A stretch of DNA of 64,000 bases from Prorocentrum cordatum (lineage: Eukaryota; Sar; Dinophyceae; Prorocentrales; Prorocentraceae): the NCBI GenBank assembly GCA_963575745.1, contig CAUYUJ010005714.1, forward strand, positions 213,501-277,500, in the 5' to 3' direction. Numbering within the stretch: position 1 is the stretch's first letter; the number at the start of each line of letters is the position of its first letter. Of this stretch, positions 1 through 9,775 are shown in pieces. The position numbers and the translations under genes are program-made. The notes beneath the pieces were generated by a model. That model saw only the letters and a list, made by a program, of their open reading frames with translations. It was not told where the DNA came from and ran no database searches.

Positions 1-540
1 GCAGATCCAAACAGGATCTCGCCGTCCCTGGGGGGCTGCGAAGTGTAAAACTGTCGACACTTTTGAGGGCTGCTGGGGGGGGGGGGCAGCACAGAGGGGG
101 CCCACGCAGATCCAAACGGGATCTCGTCATTCCTTGGGGGTTGCGAAGTGTGAACCTGCCCCCACGTTCGAGGGCTGCTGGGGGGGGGGGGGGCAGCACA
201 GTGGGGGCCCACGCAGCTCCCAAAACGAGCTCGCCATCCCTGGGGGGGCTGCGAAGTGTGAAACTGTAGCCACTTTCGAGGGCTGCTGGGGGGGGGGGCA
301 GCACAGTGGGGCACCACGCAGATTCAGGCTGGACCTCGCCATCCTGAGGGGGGGGGGGCTGCGAAGTGTGAAACTGTCGCCAATTTCGAGGGCTGCTGGG
401 GGGGCCAGCACAGTGGGGTCCCACGCAGACCTCGAGGACCTCCTCGCCATCCCTGGGGGTGGCTGCGAAGTGTGGAACTGGTGCAGCTTTGAGGGCTACT
501 GAGGTGCGCAACACAGTGGGGTCTCACGCAGATCCGGAGG
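1..540. repeat. 105-bp tandem array with G-runs, about five units
   Basis: Units begin near 1, 106, 213, 318, 425 and 528 with GCAGATCC-like sequence. Each unit carries GCTGCGAAGTGT, then GAGGGCTGCT followed by a run of about 6 to 14 G and a GCAGCACAG block. The open frames here are by-products of a period close to a multiple of three. No gene is seen. Confidence 0.9.
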
Positions 541-1125
541 AGGAGGGGTGGCGGCGGAGGAAAGGGAGGAGGAGGAGGATGAGAAGGAGGCGGAGGAAAA
601 GGCGGAGGACGACGACGAGGAGGAGTAGCTGACGGAGGAGGAGAACGAGGAGGAGTAGGACGAGAGGAGGGAGGCGAGGGAGACGAGGGAGAATGGCGAT
701 GAGAGGAGGGGGAGGGTCAGGACGAGGATGAGGATGCGGAAGAGGAGGAGGAGGAGGACGAGGAGGAGGAGGAGGAGGACGAGGAGGAGGGGAAGGAGGA
801 GGAGGAGGAGGCGGAGGAGGAGGAGAAGGAGGACGGGGGGGGCAGGTGAGGGGGACGGGGAGGGGCGGAAGAGGAGGAGGCGTCAAGAGGAGGAAGAGGA
901 GGAGGCGAAGAAGTGGAAGGGGAGGGGAGGAGGAGGGGAGAGGAGGAGGGGAGGGGAGGAGGAGGGAGGAGGAGGAGGAGGAGGAGGAGGAGGAGGAGGA
1001 GGAGGAGGAGGAGGAGGAGGAGGAGGAGGAGGAGGAGGAAGGGGAGGAGGAGGAGCAGGAGGAGCAGGAGGAGCAGGAGGAGGAGGAGGAGGAGCAGGAG
1101 GGGAAGGAAAAGGAGGGGGAGAGAT
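541..1125. repeat. GGA/GAG purine microsatellite
   Basis: About 580 bases of almost pure purine on the + strand, interrupted GGA/GAG triplets becoming perfect near 960-1040. Long Arg/Glu/Gly or Pro/Ser frames across it are low-complexity artefacts. 1,126-1,640 holds no recognisable gene. Confidence 0.9.
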
Positions 1126-1639
1126 GGAAGCACGCGGCACTTCATTGTCTGGTTGCGTTTCCGCCTATGTAACCTTATCTTGCCCATGCTCATTCTTCTC
1201 GCTACACGCCGCGCGCTCCTCGCTTGGGTCCCCAGTTGAAACCGCCTTGGTCAGACGTCCATCTTAGGGGGCCTTCCTGGGGGTCCACCTGACGGATCTA
1301 GCTCGACTCCAGCTCGGCTCGAGTGCGACTCACGGCCTGGGAGGCGGGCTTGGGGCGATGGTAGGGATGGATCACCTTCCCAAGGGTACTTTTGCATCCT
1401 TGTCTCTTCGGTCCGTATGGCCAGCCCCTCTCGAAGAGCCTCGGCATGGGCGTACTAGGGGCTTGCCTCCTTGCCGCGCATCCTTACTGTCATGCTCGAC
1501 TGTAGCGATCAGGCGCGAGGACGCACGCGAGGCGGAGGAGGCGCCAGGTGGCTCCCCGCCGCCACGCCCCCGCGCCGCCGCGAGCCGATCCGTGGCGACG
1601 ACGAGACCCCGACGCCAAGACTGCCCCCGCGCGGCGCCT

Positions 1640-1779
1640 GATGTCTGAGGCCAGCGAGCGCCACGCGAGACGAGGAGGAGCAAGGAGGTGGAGAAGGATG
1701 CGGGAAGCCGATGTCTGAGGCCAGCAAGCGCTACGCGAGACGAGGAGGAGCAAGGAGGTGGAGAAGGATGAGGGGAGCC
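1640..1779. repeat. 70-bp direct duplication
   Basis: Two adjacent near-identical 70-bp copies start at 1,640 and 1,710 with GATGTCTGAGGCCAGC and end with GAGAAGGATG plus a short tail. They lie directly before the first EF-hand exon, probably within the preceding intron. Confidence 0.8.
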
Positions 1780-1788
1780 GGTGGCCAG

Positions 1789-1902
1789 GACAACGAGCTG
1801 CGGAAGAAGGAGCGCGACCAGACGGTCCGGAACATGATGCCGCACCTGGAGGAGGTCTTCGAGAGCCTGGACGAGGACGGCAGCGGGATGCTCACCCTCG
1901 AG
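1789..1902 (+). CDS. EF-hand protein (channel C-terminal tail), exon a
   Basis: The exon encodes a basic helix (DNELRKKERDQTVRNMM), then a calcium-binding EF-hand: helix PHLEEVFESL and loop DEDGSGMLTLE, with acidic ligands at loop positions 1, 3 and 5 (D, D, S) and 12 (E) supplied at the next exon. The exon follows CCAG (AG ends at 1,788) and stops at CTCGAG before GAGCGAG, implying a GA 5' splice site, one of the non-canonical donors known in dinoflagellates. The frame continues naturally into 4,254. In dinoflagellates this helix-EF-EF-EFCDG layout is usual at the cytoplasmic C terminus of voltage-gated Ca/Na-type channels, where it senses calcium; the membrane part is not visible, so channel identity is inferred. 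Upstream exons should lie left of the window or in unrecognised sequence. Confidence 0.75.
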
Positions 1903-2204
1903 GAGCGAGCGGCTTGATCGGCGGTCTCGGGTACATGCGCGCACACACACACCTGACACGCGGACGTGTTTCTCTTCCGCAGCTTTGGGTCGGCAGCTGG
2001 TGATGCCCGAGCGGGGTGCGCAACGGACACACGCACGCACAAGCACGCGCACGAGACCGCATGTGTGCAAGTCCGCCGACAAGAAAGGTACGGAGTGCCT
2101 GCGCGAACACGCACGCACGCACACATGCAAGCACTGCATGTATTTACATCCTTGATGGCAGACTGGTTTCGATGGGGCCGGCGGTATCACTTCTCAGCTG
2201 CTCT

Positions 2205-2400
2205 GCTCTCCTCCTCCTTCTCCTCCCCCTCCTCCACTTCCTCATCCTCCTCATCTCTTCCTCGACGCGCGCCCCCCCCCCCCCCCAACGAGACGTCCCA
2301 AAAGAGACGTCCGCCTCCTGCTCCTCCTCCTCCTCCTCCTCCTCCTCCTCCTCCTCCTCCTCCTCCTCCTCCTCCTCCTCCTCCTCCCCCTCCCCTCTCT
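2205..2400. repeat. CCT/CTC microsatellite in intron
   Basis: Pyrimidine-rich, with perfect CTC triplets at about 2,318-2,390. It lies in the intron between exons a and b. A (GA)n run is at about 2,886-2,912. The remainder of 2,400-3,340 is GC-rich and shows no convincing exon. Confidence 0.85.
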
Positions 2401-3352
2401 AGGACCCCTTTCACTCCCCCATCCATCCACTGCCACTCCATGCCCCCTCGGCTCCCTTCACTCTTCCTTCCCCCCCCGCCTGTTCCTCGTCCCCCCCCCC
2501 ATCCCCTGCTCTCCTCCTCCCCTCCGCGGACGACTCGTGGGCACCGTGCCGCGCGCACTGGCGCCTCCCAAGGCGTCGTCGATGCTCGACCCAGGCGTGG
2601 CACGGTGCATTTATCTGCTCGCCCCCCCCCCCCCCCCCCTACGCAGCCGAGGCACTGCAGGCACCGTGCCGCGTTGGAGCGAGGGCCCGCAGGCAGCCCA
2701 GGCCTGGTGCGGTGCGTCGGCGCCGTCCTCGTGTCATCCCTCGCCCCGCCCCCTCCCCGCGCCCCGTCTGTCTCCGCCGGCCTCCGCCGGTCGAGGCTGT
2801 GGTCGCGGCTGGGGGCCAAGCCCAGCCAGCCCAGCACAGATCCGAAGCAGTACGCTCCGTGCAGAGGCGGGGCTCCTTGGAGGAGGGAGAGAGAGAGAGA
2901 GAGAGAGAGAGGAGGAAAAGCGCGTGGGCGCTCTGGCGCTCCTGGCGCCGCGCTCCGGGGCTCCTGTCGCCATAGCGTGCCTCGCGCGCTCTTTTCCGGC
3001 GGATCCTTGCTGGCCTCTCGCGCTCGTTGCCAGGTCAAGGCCTCTGGTTGCCTGTGCGCCTTCGCCACCCTGCGTATGTGCCCTCAGGGGCCCGCCAGGG
3101 CCGGGTGGGGACTTGAGGTTGGCGGTTGGCGGGCGTTCTCATCGGCCCTCGGCGGCTTCCAGCTTCTGGAAGCCTTCCAGCTGCTTCTCCTCGCCGAGGC
3201 CTCTCCGGAGGCGCCCGGATCGTCCCGACCAGCCGACGGGGAATCGAGGTATGGCCCGAAAGCCAGCGGCGCTTCTCTGGTGTGGTTGGGGGAGGGCCGC
3301 GACGTGCGGGCGGCAGAGCAAAGGAGGCAGAAGACATCAGACGAGGCTAGGA

Positions 3353-3546
3353 TTAGGTCGGGCCTGTCCCCCTACAAGGGGATTTTCGACGAAACATGAA
3401 AAATACTCCAAAAATACCCCAAAATGATAAATCAAAAATTCAAAAAATAGTCCCCAGACTGTTTTTGGGCTATTTTTGGATTTTTGTTGGGGGTATTTTT
3501 TATTTTTCGTCGAAAATCCCCCTGTAGGGGGACAGGCCCGACTTAA
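3353..3546. mobile_element. MITE copy 1 (TTAAGTCGGG family)
   Basis: A 194-bp non-coding element with long terminal inverted repeats. The left end is TTAGGTCGGGCCTGTCCCCC and continues to GATTTTCGACGAAA; the right end is the reverse complement, closing with GGCCCGACTTAA. The interior is AT-rich with CAAAAATAG-like tracts. It is flanked by GGCTAGGA (3,345-3,352 and 3,547-3,554), an 8-bp target duplication, or 9 if the shared T is counted. The 8/9-bp duplication suggests hAT-like or Mutator-like mobilisation; no transposase is present. Confidence 0.85.
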
Positions 3547-3556
3547 GGCTAGGATG

Positions 3557-3665
3557 AGGATAAATCCGTCCCAGGGCGTGCTTGAACGCTCTGCAGAGCG
3601 TTCCGGAACGCTCTGAGAGGGCCGCTGCGCCCGAGGCATCCTCCAGAGCCGCCAGATTCCAGAAA
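3557..3665. repeat. Dispersed repeat, copy at 3.56 kb
   Basis: Contains CCAGGGCGTGCTTGAACGCT and GAGCGTTCCGGAACGCTCTG and is similar over about 110 bp to 38,384-38,490. Both copies lie near a MITE copy. Confidence 0.7.
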
Positions 3666-3944
3666 TTCCTGCTGCATCCCCACCCGAAAGTATTTTCGTC
3701 TTGGCTTCGTCTTAATAGGGGGAGCTCGTCGGGCGCCACACTGAGCCTCAAGACCGCCGTGGCCGCTGGCCGCGGCGTGCGGGTGCCCGGCAGAAGCTCC
3801 GGCGCTCGGGAGCGTGCACGGGAGCTGCCAGCGGAGCCTTGCGGTGGGAAGCGATTCTAGATAGACGGAGGAGCTCGCTCTGCTTCCGCCTCTTCCTTGA
3901 AGCTCGAAGTTGGCCGCCTCTGATCCCCAAAAGGTGCGGCCGTC

Positions 3945-4135
3945 GTCGTCTCCCTCTCCCTCTCCCTCTCCTCCTCCTCCGCAACTCTGGAATTTGTCCA
4001 ACTTTGAGACAAATGTCCTCCTCGTCTCCTCCTCCTCGTCCGCCTCCTCCTCCTCCTCCTTTTCCTCTTTCTCTTCCTCGTCGTCCTCCTCCTCCTCCTC
4101 CTCCTCCTCCTCCTCCTCCTCCTCCTCCTCCCTTC
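3945..4135. repeat. CTC/TCC microsatellite in intron
   Basis: Pyrimidine triplets, perfect at about 4,084-4,130, located just upstream of exon b. Confidence 0.85.
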
Positions 4136-4253
4136 TTCTTCGGGGCTTTGCTTCACGTCCTTAGTTGCAGTGCGATCTGATCACAGTGCGGCCCGATGCG
4201 CGACGGGGAGCCTCTGGGGCGGCGCCGCGTGCAAGCAACGACGCAAGCCCGAG

Positions 4254-4310
4254 GAGCTCATGAACGCGCCGAAGAGGGAGAGGGAGGAGCTGGCCAGCCT
4301 CCTGGACTCG
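4254..4310 (+). CDS. EF-hand protein, exon b (linker between EF-hands)
   Basis: Encodes ELMNAPKREREELASLLDS. The first E completes position 12 of the first EF loop, and the rest matches the usual APxxxxxEL linker helix between paired EF-hands in this family. The preceding intron (1,903-4,253) would be GA-AG and holds a CCT microsatellite, a GA run, a MITE and a CTC tract. The 3' limit at 4,310 (GA donor) is chosen because it gives the family's usual linker length; 4,313 is possible. Confidence 0.65.
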
Positions 4311-4809
4311 GACCGCCGAGGTTGGGGATCTGTCCACACAGTCGAGGCCGCGGCCCTGCCAGAGCAGGGGTAAGGGAGGATGACGATTGACTAATGACCA
4401 GGGGTCGTGTCCACGATGCGGCGCCCGGGATGACGATTAGAAAAACCGGCCGCGGGCTGGAACACTTCTTTTTTTTTTTTGATCGTTCTCCTCCAGTCAG
4501 AAAGTTGTGCAGAAATAGCAGGAATCTACGTCTTGATCGTCCTCTCCCATTTTTTATGAATCGTCATCCCGCATTACCCTTGCGTCATGTGTTTCGCGAC
4601 CCGTGCCCTCTGCATTCCTGTGGTCGTGTGGCCCTCGACTGTACTTAGCCACCGCCTGGGGGATCGATCGTCGGGGGCCTCGGCAGGCGGTGGGCATGGG
4701 CTCCGTTCGGGCCCTCGGGGGCCCAAACAGATCCATGGCCACCTCCCGCTGGGCTCCTGGACGTCGCTTCCCCTGGGCGGCGGATGTGGATAACGTCCCC
4801 GCCTCGCAG

Positions 4810-4860
4810 GACAGCCTCATCGAGCTGTGGGAGATGCTCGACACCGACGGCGACGGCCAG
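4810..4860 (+). CDS. EF-hand protein, exon c (second EF-hand, first half)
   Basis: A 17-codon exon, DSLIELWEMLDTDGDGQ. It holds the entering helix and loop positions 1-7 of the second EF-hand. It is bounded by CTCGCAG on the left and a GC donor (CAG then GCCGAG) on the right. The loop is completed by VNVQE at 6,184, giving ligands D, D, D, Q, N and E at positions 1, 3, 5, 7, 9 and 12. Confidence 0.75.
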
Positions 4861-4974
4861 GCCGAGAGCCCAGCGGCGATCCGGCCAGCGGCGATTCGGC
4901 GGGCGCACGCTCGCCGAAAGACGGGCGCCATCTCGGATCGCTCGGGCTAGCTCCTGGTGGGATGTCTTTGCTGA

Positions 4975-5371
4975 TGTTGATTAAGATGAAGATGAATATG
5001 ACGATGACGATGAGGATGATGATGCTGATGATCATGATGCTGCTGATGATGATGCTGATTATGATGATGCTGATGATGATGATGATGCTGATTATCATGA
5101 TGATGAGGAGGAGGACGCAGAGGAAAAGTATCATGCTCATGAGGCGATGAGGAGGATGCGGATTATGAGGACTACGATGATGATGATGACGACGATGATG
5201 ATGACGAGGAGGATGAGGAGGATGAGGATGAGGAAGAGGATGTGAGGATGGTGAGGATGCTGATGATGCTGATTGCGACGACGACGACAACGACGATGAC
5301 GATGACGATGATGATGATGATGACGATGATGATGGTGGTGGTGGTGATGATGATGATGATGCGGATGATGC

Positions 5372-5424
<53 letters not shown>

Positions 5425-5431
5425 CTGATGC

Positions 5432-5468
<37 letters not shown>

Positions 5469-5576
5469 AGTGGTGAGGGTGATGATGATGATGCTGATGC
5501 TGATGCTGCTGATGATGATGATGATCATGATCATGATCATGCTCATGCTCATGATGTTAGTGATATTGATGACGAT

Positions 5577-5609
<33 letters not shown>

Positions 5610-5610
5610 A

Positions 5611-5706
<96 letters not shown>

Positions 5707-5765
5707 GTACTAGTGATGGTGATGGTGATGGTGATGGTGATGGTGATGGTGATGGTGATGGCGAT
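4975..5765. repeat. GAT/ATG microsatellite in intron
   Basis: About 790 bases of interrupted GAT triplets with GCT and GGT variants; the last part is a regular GATGGT hexamer. It fills most of intron 4,861-6,183. The poly-Met and poly-Ile frames are artefacts. Confidence 0.9.
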
Positions 5766-5794
5766 GGGAAGGATCGGAGAACAACAAACGACCC

Positions 5795-5945
5795 ATACAT
5801 GCACTCGGAGCTGCGCGTGGATTTCTTGCGTCGGCGCCTGGGCCACCCTGGCGGCGCCCCCGGCGCCGCCCCTGGCACGCTCCGCGCACCAGGGAGGGGG
5901 GTCCAGCGCAGATCCAAGAAATCCGCGTGGACCTCAGGGAAGTTA
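5795..5945. repeat. Dispersed GC-rich repeat, copy at 5.8 kb
   Basis: Shares about 130 bases with 58,595-58,735, including CCTGGCGGCGCC, a GGCGCCGCCCC stretch, and CAGCGCAGATCCAAG followed by a CCGCGTGGA block. One copy is in an intron of the EF-hand gene, the other just upstream of the membrane-protein gene. Confidence 0.7.
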
Positions 5946-6045
5946 TCTGTATGCCGTCTTTGTTGGTGCTCTACGCAGATGGGAAGGAGGAGCATGCGGA
6001 GCTCTCTGGCACTCCTCTCTGCCAGCCAGCTGCTGGCCCCGTCAT

Positions 6046-6180
6046 CCCTCCTCCTCCTCCTCCTCCTCCTCCTCCTCCTCCTCCTCCTCCTCCTTCCTCC
6101 TCCTCCTCCTCCTCCTCCTCCTCCTCCTCCTCCTCCTCCTCCTCCTCCTCCTCCTCCTCTCCTCCTCCTCCTCCTCCTCC
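6046..6180. repeat. CTC microsatellite next to a 3' splice site
   Basis: Near-perfect CTC triplets that end at the acceptor of exon d, so the microsatellite itself supplies the polypyrimidine tract. 6,502-6,960 after the gene shows no supported feature. Confidence 0.85.
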
Positions 6181-6183
6181 GAG

Positions 6184-6501
6184 GTCAACGTCCAAGAGTT
6201 CTGCGACGGCATCCTGTCGCTGACGCTCTCCAACCAGCCCGTTGGTCTCCTGCGCGTGCTCCGGCAGATCGCTTACATGCGCGAGGACACGCGCGCGACG
6301 GTCAGGAACTCTGGCCAAGCGCGTCGCGCGCCCCTGGTTCTGGCCCTGAACGCTTCGGCGCGAGATGCTGCCCACGTTCAGGTCCCCAGGCGCCCAGCTC
6401 CCGAGCCTTTCCGAGCCTCCCGCCCTTCGGAGCGCAGCCACACGCTATCAGCTCGCAGGGCACATCGTGTCGCCGGGGCCGCCGCCGCCGCGACATGCTA
6501 A
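6184..6501 (+). CDS. EF-hand protein, exon d (end of second EF-hand and tail)
   Basis: Starts VNVQEFCDGILSL, the exiting part of the second EF loop and the conserved EFCDG helix, then LLRVLRQIAYMREDTR, a tail usual for this family. The acceptor is CCGAG then GTC, preceded by about 130 bases of CTC repeats that act as an oversized polypyrimidine tract. The frame stays open to a TAA at 6,499-6,501, but the Ala/Arg-rich part after about 6,300 may be intron; a GC donor near 6,290 would be possible. The intron before it (4,861-6,183) is GC-AG. Confidence 0.7.
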   Translation, partial: VNVQEFCDGILSLTLSNQPVGLLRVLRQIAYMREDTRATVRNSGQARRAPLVLALNASARDAAHVQVPRRPAPEPFRASRPSERSHTLSARRAHRVAGAAAAATC

Positions 6502-6967
6502 GCGAAAGTTCCCGACCGTAGTTTAGCTCAGACAAGCGGCGTCTTGATTTCTGGAGTTCTGCCAGTAGTCAACAATAACAACCAATCTCTGGGCTCTCGG
6601 TTCGTCACGTTTCGGTGGGACAGGTTTGATGCACCACGGTCCCTTGGAATAGAATGAGTGATAGGGACGGTCGCAGCCAGCCTCTCGCATTTCATGCAGG
6701 GGCAACGCCGCTTCCACAACCACCCTGATAACAGCGGTGCTGCAAAATAAGGACGTAGCAATCTTCCCCGAACAGTGCTTGCACTTAGGGGTTCTTGCCT
6801 GTCTTGGGCTCTCACCTGTCTTACAACCAGCCGGGCTGCTGCGTCGCCCCGGCCGGCCTGCGGCCGCCCCGTCGCCGCTCGTCGCCGCCCGTCTCCGCCT
6901 CGCCGCGAGCTGCTGTGCCGCCCCGGCTGGCTCGTGGCCGCCCCCTCGCCGCCACGTCGCCGCCGCC

Positions 6968-7110
6968 CGACCACCTCCTCCTCCTCCTCCTCCTCCTCCT
7001 CCTCCTCCTCCTCCTCCTCCTCCTCCTCCTCCTCCTCCTCCTCCTCTCCTCCTCCTCCTCCTCCTCGACCCCCTCCTCCTCCTCGACCCCCTCCTCCTCC
7101 TCGCCGCCCG
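6968..7110. repeat. CTC microsatellite
   Basis: Perfect CTC triplets to about 7,045, then CTC with CGACCCC interruptions. 7,110-7,255 is GC-rich with repeated GCCCGTCGCC and no gene. Confidence 0.85.
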
Positions 7111-7256
7111 GGTCGCCCGTCGCCCGCCCGGGCCCGAGGGTGCCGGTCCGGGCGGGGCTGTGGCCGCCCGTCGCCCGCCGCCCGTCTGGGCCCGTGTGCC
7201 AGTCCGGCCGGCCTGCGCCCGCCCGTCGCCGCCCGTCGACGTCGCCCGTCGCCGCT

Positions 7257-7324
<68 letters not shown>

Positions 7325-8262
7325 GAATATTATTCCTTCTAAAGAATTATTATTGTTGGGACCCCTGGTGCGCGACCTCTGCGCCGCGCCTAGGCCGCAG
7401 CTACATTTTCATCATTTTTTCGCGAAAGCTTCAGAAAAGTGGATTGTTACCGGATCCGGTTTTTTGTTGTACTCCGTTTTCCCTTGCAAAAAACACTATA
7501 AAATGAAAATTCTTGTTCTTACTTGATCAAATTGCAAGAATCCCTTGCAAAAAATAAGGTAAAGTGGACATTCGTGCGCGCAAGACGAAATCCTTCCAAA
7601 ACCTTAGGTTTCGTAACGATTTTAACATAAAAACATCAAAAACCCAATGGTTTTTTAAGAAAAAATTGTCAAAATGTCCTTCCGCGCGCGCTGTCCGAAT
7701 CCCACAAAACCAATGGTTTTTCAACATTTATGTTACATGAGCTCGCGCGAGCTACTTTTTCTTGTTCTAACATAATCAAATTTCAATAATCCCTTGCAAA
7801 AAATAAGGTAAAGTGGACATTCGCGCGCGCAAGACGAAATCCTTCCAGAACCTTAGGTTTCGTAACGATTTCAACATAAAAACATCAAAAACCCAATGGT
7901 TTTTCAAAAAAAAATGTCCAAATTTCATCCCGCGCGCGCTGTCCGACTCCCACAAAACCAATGGTTTTTCAACATTTATGTTACATGAGCTCGCGCGAGC
8001 TACTTTTTCTTGTTCTAACATAATCAAATTTCAATACTCCCTTGCAAAAAAAAGTAAAGTGGACATTCGCGCGCGCAAGACCAACAAAAAACACGACGAT
8101 CTCAGGAACTTGCCCCAAAAATGTGACCAACTCCGCTCTCTCTGTCTCTCTCTCTGTCTGCTCTCTGTCTCTCTCTCTGTCTGTCTGTGTCATGTATTGT
8201 ATGTCACAATTGCAGGATGCTGGGCACACGCGCGCCCCGAATAAGTGACCAAGTTCTGTGGG

Positions 8263-8450
8263 TGTGTACCCCACGCCAGTGTAGTAGCCACGGTCGTCCG
8301 CACGCCACGAAGTGAAGTGTCCCAACGTCATAGGGCGGGAAGCTGGGTTTGGGTGGTCGCGAAGAGTCGTTTGGATATTTGGTAGAGCTTGAACTGCCCC
8401 CCCACGAAGTGGGGGTATTGTCTCGCGTCGCATGAAAACCCTGGCACTGG
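8263..8450. other. Conserved hairpin module of the array (first of six)
   Basis: This module recurs near 10,198, 11,040, 13,533, 14,438 and 15,283. It contains a perfect 7-bp stem CCCCCAC / GTGGGGG with a 3-base loop, at 8,399-8,415, 10,326-10,342, 11,171-11,187, 13,655-13,671, 14,566-14,582 and 15,407-15,423. The loop is GAA in copies reading CACGCCACGAAG upstream and AAA in copies reading CAGGCCACGAAG, so two versions of the module alternate. Function is unknown. Confidence 0.6.
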
Positions 8451-8478
8451 TGAGAACACTGAGCGTTCGGGTAAAATG

Positions 8479-8515
<37 letters not shown>

Positions 8516-9526
8516 GTTGAATATTATTACTTCATCATTTTCATCATTTTCGTGAGGAAGTCTCAGGCAAAACGGGGGAGTCCGGATCCGGTTGTTTTGT
8601 TGACGCCCGCTTTCCCTGTCAAAAAACAATATAAAATGACATGTCTTGTTCTAACATAACCAAACTTCAAGAATCCTTTGCAAAAAATGACACGAAGTGC
8701 ACACTCGCGCGCGCAAGATGAAATCCTTCCAAAACCTTAGTTTTCGTAGCGATTTTAACATAAAAACATGAAAACCCAATGGTTTTTCAAAACAAAAGTT
8801 TCAAAAATTCATCCCGCGCGCTCTTGCGGATTTCTTAGGAAACCCAATACTTTTTCAACATTTCTGTCAAACGGGCTCTTGCGAGCAACTTTTTCACGTG
8901 CTTCGAACTTCTGCAACAACGGTTGCGCGCATGCCAGGGCCATCATCCCTGTCAAATAATACCATATGGGACACATTCGTTTTTTCTTCGCGCGCGCACG
9001 CCGAAATCTTCAAACACCATTGGGTTTCTTAAGAATTTCAGCACCGCGTATCATAAAATCGCACGAATCGCACCGTAGGTCCTCGAAAAACACGTGCACG
9101 GATTTTCCAAATTTCTACCCGCGCGCGCTGTCCGAATCCTTAAAAACAAATGGTTTTTCAACATTTATGTTACATGAGCTCGCGCGAGCTACTTTCGCAC
9201 GCTCTTTCAACGGCGTTCGCGCGCCTGCCAGGGGCCACAATCCCTTGCAAAAAATACCATGCGGGACACATGCGCGCGTCGTCGCGTCGTCGTCGCGTCG
9301 TCGTCGTCGGCATGCCAGAAGATGATGAGCACAGGGACTCGTCTCTTTAGTATGTCTCCAGAGCACGTATGTGTCCAGAGCCGCGGCGGGGAAAAGACGG
9401 TGGGTGGGCGTGCAAGCGCCGTTCCCGCCCCTCCTTCCTTTCTCCCTTCTCTCCTTTCCTCCTTGTCCTGCTCCTCCTCCTCCTCCTCCTCCTCCTCCGG
9501 CGGGGGGCGTGAGGATCCGGCATCGC

Positions 9527-9775
9527 TGACAACCATCGGGACAACCATCGGGACCACCATCGGAACAACCATCGGGACAACCATCGGGACAATCATCGGG
9601 ACAACGATCGGGACAACCACAACCATCAGGACAACCATCGGGACAACCATCGGGACAACGATCGGGACAACCATCGGGACAACCATCGGGATAACCATCG
9701 GAACAACAATCGGGACAACCATCGGGACAATCATCGCGACAACCATCGGGACAACCACAACCATCAGGACCTCCA
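9527..9775. repeat. 15-bp tandem array
   Basis: Roughly sixteen copies of a 15-bp unit built on ACAACCATCGGGACA lie inside an expanded unit of the composite array. It reads as Thr-Ile-Gly-Thr-Thr repeats on one strand, but no gene context supports translation. 9,776-10,120 is unique-looking and shows no gene. Confidence 0.85.

Noticed and set aside
4827-5846. Poly-Met, poly-Ile and poly-Ser frames
   Set aside because: Microsatellite translation within an intron.
9527-9775. CRISPR-like array
   Set aside because: Units are directly adjacent with no unique spacers, and the genome is eukaryotic.
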